A DNA stretch of 64,000 bases from Betaproteobacteria bacterium (GTDB taxonomy: Bacteria; Pseudomonadota; Gammaproteobacteria; Burkholderiales; Rhodocyclaceae): contig JAHRYN010000001.1 of the NCBI GenBank assembly GCA_020621405.1, positions 186,001 through 250,000 of the forward strand. The letters are read 5' to 3'. The notes below the pieces were generated by a model. The model ran no database searches, had not been told where the DNA came from, and was given only the letters and a program-made list of their open reading frames with translations. Below, one piece after another: positions 58,436-64,000 of this stretch. The first letter of the stretch is position 1; the number at the start of each line of letters is the position of its first letter. The translations under genes were made by a program, and so were the position numbers.

Positions 58436-59398
58436 ATGCACGCCACACTGCCACTGCTCGGGCGCTCCGCTTTCCCGGCGCTGCAACGGCGCCGGACCGA
58501 AATCCTGCAGGTAAACCTGGGCTACACGTGCAACCAGAGCTGCCTGCACTGCCACGTCAATGCCGGGCCCGGCCGCACCGAACAGATGAGCGCGGCAAAC
58601 ATCGCACACGTGCTCGACTTCATGCGCAGCGCCGGCGTGCGCCTGCTCGACCTGACCGGCGGCGCACCGGAAATGAACCCGCATTTCCGCCCGCTGGTGA
58701 TGGCAGCCCGCAATCATGGCGTGGCGGTGATGGACCGCTGCAATCTGACCATCCTGTCGGAACCGGGGTACGAGACGCTGGCCGGCTTCCTCGCGGATCA
58801 GGCGGTGCAGATCACCGCCTCGCTGCCGTGCTATCTCGAGGACAACGTGGACCGGCAGCGCGGCAGCGGCGTATTCGCGCGCAGCATCGCGGCGCTGAAA
58901 CAGCTCAATGCGCTCGGCTACGGCCAGCCGGGATCCGGGCTGGAGCTGAATCTGGTGTTCAATCCGCAGGGGCCGTCGCTGCCACCACCGCAGGCGCAGC
59001 TGGAAGCCGCCTACCGCGAACACCTCGGACGCGGCCACGGCATCGTGTTCACGCGTCTGCTGACGCTGGCCAACATGCCCATCCAGCGCTTCGGTTCGGC
59101 ATTGATTTCCAGGGGTGAATTCAACGCCTATATGCAGCTGCTGCGGAACGCTCATCAGGACGCCAACCTGGAGCATGTCATGTGTCGCAACCTGCTCAGC
59201 GTCGACTGGGAGGGTCACGTATTCGACTGCGACTTCAACCAGATGCTCGGACTTCCGCTGCGCATCGACGGGCGTGCCCGCACCCACCTGTCGCAGTTGC
59301 TGGGACGCAATGTGGAGGGCAATCCGGTGCTCACCCTGGATCACTGCCATGGCTGCACCGCCGGTCAGGGTTCGTCCTGCGGCGGTGCCTTGGTCTGA
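58436..59398 (+). CDS. arsS: Arsenosugar biosynthesis radical SAM protein ArsS
   Basis: A 320-residue radical SAM enzyme. The [4Fe-4S] motif C32-x3-C36-x2-C39 (CNQSCLHCHVNAGPGRTEQM) and GGAPEMNPHF are of the ArsS/DUF3641 type, and the C-terminus is Cys-rich (MCRNLLSVDW, FDCDF, DHCHGCTAG, SCGGALV), suggesting an auxiliary cluster. ArsS transfers a 5'-deoxyadenosyl group to dimethylarsenical, the first step to arsenosugars. ATG 58436 is chosen as it matches the family N-terminus. ArsM, the usual partner methyltransferase, is not in the window. Confidence 0.85.
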   Translation: MHATLPLLGRSAFPALQRRRTEILQVNLGYTCNQSCLHCHVNAGPGRTEQMSAANIAHVLDFMRSAGVRLLDLTGGAPEMNPHFRPLVMAARNHGVAVMDRCNLTILSEPGYETLAGFLADQAVQITASLPCYLEDNVDRQRGSGVFARSIAALKQLNALGYGQPGSGLELNLVFNPQGPSLPPPQAQLEAAYREHLGRGHGIVFTRLLTLANMPIQRFGSALISRGEFNAYMQLLRNAHQDANLEHVMCRNLLSVDWEGHVFDCDFNQMLGLPLRIDGRARTHLSQLLGRNVEGNPVLTLDHCHGCTAGQGSSCGGALV

Positions 59399-59409
59399 GG
59401 CAGCGGGCG

Positions 59410-60351
59410 ATGGACGAACACGCCGCCGCCGGCCCCGGACGCAGCTGTCCGCTGCACTACCGCTACGGCGCAGCCGCGCTGGCCGACACGCGTGCCGATG
59501 TGGACGCCGAAGTGCTGTACGTGGTCGGCGGCCTGTACGGCAACCGCCCGGCGCTGGATGCACTGGAGCAGCTGGTCGCGCTGGAGAGACGGCCGGTGCG
59601 CGTGCTGTTCAACGGCGACTTTCACTGGCTCGATGTGGCGGCGGAGTGCTTCTCCGACGTGCAGCGGCGCGTACTGGCGCATGACGCCCTTGCCGGCAAT
59701 GTCGAGGTCGAACTGGTCGATGGCTCGGGCGATGCCGGCTGCGGCTGCGCCTATCCGGCGGACGTGCCCGACGTCGTGGTCGACCGCTCCAATCTGATCC
59801 ACGCCCGCCTGATGCACACCACGCTGCACGATGCGCACTGGCGCGGCGAACTGGCTGCGCTCGACTTCTGGCGTGGCGTGCGTGTCGGCGATGCGCGCGT
59901 CGGCGTCGTGCATGGAGACGCGCACTCGCTGTCCGGCTGGTCATTCGATGCACGTGCGCTGCGCGACACCGCACTGGCGGCGCAACACGAGGACACCTTG
60001 CGCACGGCGCAATGCGATGTGTTCGCCTGCAGCCACACGGGCCTGCCCGCACTCGCGATGTTTGGCGGACAGCGCGCCATCATCAACAACGGCGCCGCCG
60101 GCCTGCCCAATTTCCGAGGCTGTCGCTTCGGCCTGGTCAGCCGCATCGCGCTGACGGCCGCGCCGGTCCGGCCGCAGTACGGCGCCCGCATCGGACATCT
60201 GCACGTCGACGCGCTGGCCCTCCACTACGACCACGCGGCCTGGCTCGCCGAATTCACCGGACAATGGCCGGCACGTTCGCCGGCTGCGCTGAACAACCTC
60301 GAACGCATCGAGCACGGCCCGGCATGGACGCCGGCGGACGCCGCGCCATGA
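59410..60351 (+). CDS. Metallophosphoesterase-like protein with altered metal motif
   Basis: A 313-residue protein. The fold is that of calcineurin-like phosphoesterases: a first strand into LYGNRPALDALEQLV, FNGDFHWLD, VGVVHGDAHS, FACSHTGLPA and IINNGAAGLPNF. The first motif, normally DxHGN, reads GLYGN (about 41-45), and the usual GNHD is missing, so metal binding is changed. It starts 11 bases after arsS and overlaps the next gene (ATGA). It could act on an arsenical nucleoside or sugar phosphate; that is inference from position only. Confidence 0.68.
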   Translation: MDEHAAAGPGRSCPLHYRYGAAALADTRADVDAEVLYVVGGLYGNRPALDALEQLVALERRPVRVLFNGDFHWLDVAAECFSDVQRRVLAHDALAGNVEVELVDGSGDAGCGCAYPADVPDVVVDRSNLIHARLMHTTLHDAHWRGELAALDFWRGVRVGDARVGVVHGDAHSLSGWSFDARALRDTALAAQHEDTLRTAQCDVFACSHTGLPALAMFGGQRAIINNGAAGLPNFRGCRFGLVSRIALTAAPVRPQYGARIGHLHVDALALHYDHAAWLAEFTGQWPARSPAALNNLERIEHGPAWTPADAAP

Positions 60352-62498
60352 ACGCACGCAAGCTCGGTCTCCTGCTGACGGTCGTGTGCCTGGTCGCGGG
60401 CTTCTTTGTCCTCGGTCTGGACCGCTACTTCGATCTGGCCTGGTTCAGGACTCAGCAGCACCTGCTGGCCGATCAGGTGCAATCGGCGCCCTGGACCGCG
60501 GCGACGGTGTATTTCGCGCTCTATGTCCTCGTGACCGCGCTGTCCCTGCCCGGTGCGACGGTGATGACACTGGCAGGCGGCGCCCTGTTCGGCTTCGTCA
60601 CGACGCTGGTACTGGTGTCGTTCGCATCCAGCATCGGTGCCCTGTTCGCCTTCCTGATCGCGCGCTACCTGCTGCGCGACTGGGTTCAGGCGCGCTTCGG
60701 CGCCGCGCTTGCGCCGATCAACGACGGCATGCGCAAGGAAGGCGCCTTCTATCTGTTTACGCTGCGGCTGGTGCCGGCCTTCCCGTTCGTCGCCATCAAC
60801 CTGGCGATGGCGCTGACGCCGCTGCCGGCGCGCACCTTCTACTGGGTCAGCCAGCTCGGCATGCTGGCCGGCACCGCGGCCTATGTGAATGCCGGCACCG
60901 AAATCGCTCGTCTCGACTCGCTCGCCGGCATCCTGTCGCCACCGCTGATCGGCGCTTTCGTACTGCTCGGCCTGCTGCCGCTGGTCGCGCGCCGGCTGCT
61001 GCCGCTGCTGCGAGCACGCCGGATCTATCGCCGCTGGCGCAGGCCGGCCCGCTTCGACCACAATCTGGTGGTGATCGGCGCCGGCAGCGCCGGACTGATC
61101 ACTGCCTACATCGGTGCAGTGGTCAAGGCGCGCGTCGCGCTGATCGAGCGTCACCGGATGGGCGGCGACTGCCTGAACACCGGCTGCGTGCCGTCGAAAG
61201 CCCTGCTCCGATCGGCGCGCCTGCTGGCACAGATCGCGCGCGCGCCTTCGCTCGGCATACGCGAGGCCGATGCACGGTTCGACTTCGCCGACGTGATGGA
61301 GCGCGTGGCCCGTGTGGTGCAGCAGATCGAGCCGCACGATTCGGTCGATCGCTACCGGGCGATGGGCGTGAACTGCATCGCCGGGCAGGCACGCATCACC
61401 TCGCCGTGGACGGTCGAGGTAACCCACGCCGACGGCAGCACGCAGACCCTGAGCACGCGCGCCATCGTCATCGCAGCCGGCGCGCGTCCGAAGCTGCCGC
61501 AGATTCCGGGCATCGAACGGATCGACGCACTCACTTCCGACACCGTATGGTCGCTGCGCACACTGCCGCCGCGCCTGCTGGTGCTCGGCGGTGGTCCGGT
61601 CGGCTGCGAACTGGCACAGGCCTTCGCCCGCTTCGGCTCGCAGGTGACCTTGGTCGAGAGCGCTTCGCGGCTGATGGCGCGCGAGGATCCCGATGTGTCG
61701 GCACTGCTGGCCCGGCAGTTTTCGGCCGAAGGCATCACCGTGCTGACCGCTCACCGGTCGCTGCGTTTCACGCGCGAGGCGGACGGCCAGATGCTGTACG
61801 CCGAGGGGCCGGCCGGCGAGGTCCGCATCGCTTTCGACGCACTGCTGTGCGCGGTCGGGCGCACGCCGAATGTCGAGGGCTACGGTCTGGAGGACCTCGG
61901 CATCGGCCTGCGACCGGACCTGACGGTCGATACCGATGACTATCTGGCAACCCTGTATCCGAACATCTACGCCTGCGGCGACGTGACCGGCCCGTTCCAG
62001 TTCACCCACACGGCGGCGCATCAGGCCTGGTACGCCGCGGTGAATGCGTTGTTCGGCCGCTTCAGGCGTTTCCGCGTCGACTACTCGGCCATTCCACGCG
62101 CCACCTTCACCGAACCGGAAATCGCGCGGGTCGGTCTGAACGAGACGGAAGCGACAGCACGTGGCATCGCACACGAAGTGACGATCTATCCGCTCGACGA
62201 CCTTGACCGCGCCATCACGGACGAAGTGGCTGGCGGCTTCATCAAGGTGCTGACCGTGCCGGGCAGCGACCGCATCCTCGGTGCGACCGTTGTCGGCGAA
62301 CATGCTGGCGAGACGATAGGCGAATACGTGCTGGCGATGAAGAACGGCCTCGGCCTGAACAGGATTCTGGCCACCATCCACATCTACCCGACGATGAACG
62401 AAGGCAACAGGTTCGCGGCCGGCGTCTGGAAGAAGGCGCACGCACCACAGAGGCTGCTGGCCTGGGCCGCCCGCTATCACGCATGGATGCGTCGATGA
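60348..62498 (+). CDS. VTT-domain (TVP38/DedA-like) membrane protein fused to a flavin disulfide oxidoreductase
   Basis: A 716-residue fusion. Residues about 1-225 form a VTT/SNARE-associated domain (SLPGATVMTLAGGALFGF, LRLVPAFPFVAINLAMALT) with about five helices. From about 240 a pyridine nucleotide-disulfide oxidoreductase follows: VVIGAGSAGL, redox-active C275-LNTG-C280, second dinucleotide site LVLGGGPVGCELAQ, GRTPNVEGYGL and HIYPTMNE with the catalytic His/Glu pair. The C-terminal CysCys of mercuric reductase is absent. VTT proteins are lipid scramblases or carriers. Its location among arsenosugar genes suggests a membrane-bound redox step; the substrate is unknown. Confidence 0.88.
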   Translation: MNARKLGLLLTVVCLVAGFFVLGLDRYFDLAWFRTQQHLLADQVQSAPWTAATVYFALYVLVTALSLPGATVMTLAGGALFGFVTTLVLVSFASSIGALFAFLIARYLLRDWVQARFGAALAPINDGMRKEGAFYLFTLRLVPAFPFVAINLAMALTPLPARTFYWVSQLGMLAGTAAYVNAGTEIARLDSLAGILSPPLIGAFVLLGLLPLVARRLLPLLRARRIYRRWRRPARFDHNLVVIGAGSAGLITAYIGAVVKARVALIERHRMGGDCLNTGCVPSKALLRSARLLAQIARAPSLGIREADARFDFADVMERVARVVQQIEPHDSVDRYRAMGVNCIAGQARITSPWTVEVTHADGSTQTLSTRAIVIAAGARPKLPQIPGIERIDALTSDTVWSLRTLPPRLLVLGGGPVGCELAQAFARFGSQVTLVESASRLMAREDPDVSALLARQFSAEGITVLTAHRSLRFTREADGQMLYAEGPAGEVRIAFDALLCAVGRTPNVEGYGLEDLGIGLRPDLTVDTDDYLATLYPNIYACGDVTGPFQFTHTAAHQAWYAAVNALFGRFRRFRVDYSAIPRATFTEPEIARVGLNETEATARGIAHEVTIYPLDDLDRAITDEVAGGFIKVLTVPGSDRILGATVVGEHAGETIGEYVLAMKNGLGLNRILATIHIYPTMNEGNRFAAGVWKKAHAPQRLLAWAARYHAWMRR

Positions 62499-63181
62499 GA
62501 AGTATCAGCATCGTGATGCCGGTACTGAACGAAGCGCCGGCCATCGCCGAGGCGCTGGCCGCGCTGCAGCCGCTGCGCGGCCGGGGCGTGGAAGTCGTCG
62601 TCGCCGACGGCGGCAGCCGCGACGACACCGTGACGCTCGCACGGCCCCTGTGCGACCAGGTCGTTTGCACGCCCCGCGGACGCGCGCTGCAGATGAATGC
62701 CGGTGCCGCCACGGCCACCGGCGACGTGCTGCTCTTCCTGCACGCCGACACCCGCCTGCCGGATGGCGCATACGCGCTGATCGACGGCGCGCTCGGCACC
62801 GTGCGGCAATGGGGTCGCTTCGACGTGCGCATCGACGGCCGCCATCCGCTGCTGCGCCTGATCGCTTTCATGATGAACCTGCGCTCGCGCCTGACCGGCA
62901 TCGCCACCGGCGACCAGGCCATCTTCTGCACGCGCGCGCTGTTCGACCGGCTCGGCGGCTTCGCGCCGATCGCGCTGATGGAAGACATCGATTTCTCACG
63001 CCGTGCCTCGCGCTTCGGTGCGCCGGTCTGTCTCACGGCGCGCGTCGTCACCTCGGGCCGGCGCTGGGAGCGACATGGCGTGCTGCGCACCGTGCTGCTG
63101 ATGTGGCGCCTGCGCCTGCGTTACTTTCTCGGTGCCGATCCGGGCGATCTGGCGCGCGACTACCGTCCGCACCATGAGTGA
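62495..63181 (+). CDS. TIGR04283-type glycosyltransferase (family 2)
   Basis: A 228-residue GT-A glycosyltransferase. SIVMPVLNEAPAIAEALA, VVVADGGSRDDTVTLA, LLFLHADTRLP (DxD-like) and IATGDQAIFCTR are the family signatures; it is the class named TIGR04283, found with arsenosugar genes. Start ATG 62495 overlaps the previous stop (ATGA); an ATG at 62483 is an alternative. It probably glycosylates the arsenical sugar or a lipid carrier. Confidence 0.85.
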   Translation: MRSISIVMPVLNEAPAIAEALAALQPLRGRGVEVVVADGGSRDDTVTLARPLCDQVVCTPRGRALQMNAGAATATGDVLLFLHADTRLPDGAYALIDGALGTVRQWGRFDVRIDGRHPLLRLIAFMMNLRSRLTGIATGDQAIFCTRALFDRLGGFAPIALMEDIDFSRRASRFGAPVCLTARVVTSGRRWERHGVLRTVLLMWRLRLRYFLGADPGDLARDYRPHHE

Positions 63182-63815
63182 AGACACGGGCGAGCGCGCG
63201 ACCGCGGTTCTGGTGTTCGCCCGCGCGCCGGTGGCCGGGCAGGCCAAGACCCGTCTGATCCCGCTGCTCGGCGCGCAGGGCGCCGCCGACCTCAGCGCGC
63301 AGCTGACGCGGCGTGCGCTGCGCGTGGCGCTCGACGCACGCATCGGCCCGGTCGAACTGTGGTGCGCGCCCGACGGCAGCCACCCATTCCTCACCGGCTC
63401 TGCGCGTGACTTCGGCGTCACGCTGCACGCCCAGTCGGCGGGCGACATCGGCGCACGCATGGCGCACGCCTTCGAGCACGCGCTGGTGCGCCACGGGCGG
63501 GTGGTGCTGATCGGTGCCGATGCCGTGTCGCTGCAGCCGGCCGACCTGCAGGCGGCCGCCGGGGCGCTGCGTCGACACGACTGCGCATTCGCGCCGGCCG
63601 CGGACGGCGGCTATCTGCTGGTCGCGCTGCAGACACTGCAGCCGGCACTGTTCGAAGACATCGCCTGGGGCGGCGAACAGGTATGGTCGCAGACGCAGGC
63701 ACGCATCGCTGTGCTCGGGCTGGACTGCCACATGCTGGCCACCGGTTACGACCTCGACCGCCCGGACGACTACCGGCGGGCGCTGCGCGACGGACTGATC
63801 GGAGCACCGCCGTGA
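63174..63815 (+). CDS. TIGR04282-type glycosyltransferase/nucleotidyltransferase (GT-A fold)
   Basis: A 213-residue protein. VLVFARAPVAGQAKTRLIPL is the nucleotide-sugar/nucleotide-binding opening, VVLIGADAVSLQP the metal site (family form GTDCP here is GADAV), and FAPAADGGYLLVAL is conserved. TIGR04282 members are usual neighbours of TIGR04283 in arsenosugar clusters. It overlaps the previous gene by 8 bases. Confidence 0.82.
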   Translation: MSEDTGERATAVLVFARAPVAGQAKTRLIPLLGAQGAADLSAQLTRRALRVALDARIGPVELWCAPDGSHPFLTGSARDFGVTLHAQSAGDIGARMAHAFEHALVRHGRVVLIGADAVSLQPADLQAAAGALRRHDCAFAPAADGGYLLVALQTLQPALFEDIAWGGEQVWSQTQARIAVLGLDCHMLATGYDLDRPDDYRRALRDGLIGAPP

Positions 63816-64000
63816 GATGGCCGTTGCGCACCCTGCTGGTCGCGACCCTGTGCTGTCTGTCCGGCGCACAGGCGGAACCGCCCCCGCTGCCCGCCTTTTC
63901 GGCACAGGCGGCGGGCACCCGCATCATCGGCTGGACGCCGTGGACGCTGAGCGGCAAGGCGGCACCGGCGGACTTCCGGCTGGTCGATCTGGACGGACGC
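63812..64000 (+). CDS. Exported protein, possibly DUF3047, N-terminal part
   Basis: Only 63 codons are inside the window. The start is GTG 63812 in a GTGA overlap with the preceding stop. A signal peptide (about 1-21, LCCLSGAQAE) is followed by GWTPWTLSGKAAPADFRLVD, a pattern like the DUF3047 N-terminal region (GW ... then RLV). The DUF3047 assignment rests on this short stretch. It is the sixth tightly linked gene after arsS. Confidence 0.5.
   Translation, partial: MRWPLRTLLVATLCCLSGAQAEPPPLPAFSAQAAGTRIIGWTPWTLSGKAAPADFRLVDLDGR

Noticed and set aside
60348-62498. Mercuric reductase
   Set aside because: The redox-active Cys pair is similar, but the C-terminal vicinal Cys pair and N-terminal heavy-metal domain are missing and no mer genes are near.

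Overview
The window reads as a chromosomal segment of a GC-rich betaproteobacterium. Rhodocyclales or a close relative fits best: housekeeping blocks such as rnm-yciO-M50 protease-trpS-scpA-scpB-rluB and rimP-nusA-infB-rbfA-truB-rpsO-pnp have the order I associate with Betaproteobacteria, and PEP-CTERM proteins and paired periplasmic c-type cytochromes suit that group. No taxonomic marker such as rRNA is present, so this is an inference.

Layout. 1-8 kb: end of a DUF429 gene, a LysR regulator, a ribosome-associated HPF-like protein, a BI-1/YccA membrane protein, a chemotaxis transducer and a large hybrid sensor kinase. 8-14 kb: a minus-strand cstA-ybdD-yjiA set (peptide or pyruvate uptake plus a COG0523 GTPase), divergent from a Cache-type histidine kinase/NarL-type regulator pair. 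14-24 kb: htpG with a heat-shock promoter, a RluF-like pseudouridine synthase with a 42-residue tandem repeat, parC/parE and rdgC. Three arrays of REP-like palindromes sit at 11.7, 14.1-14.3 and 18.3-18.6 kb. 24-28 kb: two PEP-CTERM proteins, a small Tyr/Pro-rich lipoprotein, an AT-richer ATP-grasp gene and a tRNA cluster (Pro-Arg-His). 28-43 kb: two minus-strand information-processing operons meeting at a promoter plus hairpin leader upstream of rimP. 43-52 kb: gcvH, an Mla-like lipid ABC transporter operon, divergent ppx and ppk1, and small exported proteins. 52-57 kb: an ArsC-like protein, an unusual Hsp33, minCDE with a spermidine-synthase-like methyltransferase, and two cytochromes c. 57-64 kb: acuI divergent from an overlapping arsenosugar-type cluster (arsS, metallophosphoesterase-like gene, VTT-domain/flavin oxidoreductase fusion, TIGR04283 and TIGR04282 glycosyltransferases, and a cut-off secreted protein).

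The most interesting parts are (i) the arsenosugar-type cluster with its membrane-flavoprotein fusion and degenerate phosphoesterase, (ii) the REP arrays, whose variant stems change in a compensatory way and one of which supplies an in-frame start codon upstream of a histidine kinase, and (iii) two intrinsic-terminator-like hairpins placed just before start codons (the yjiA-like gene and rimP), which suggest attenuation. All functional calls come from reading motifs and gene order; no database search was run.
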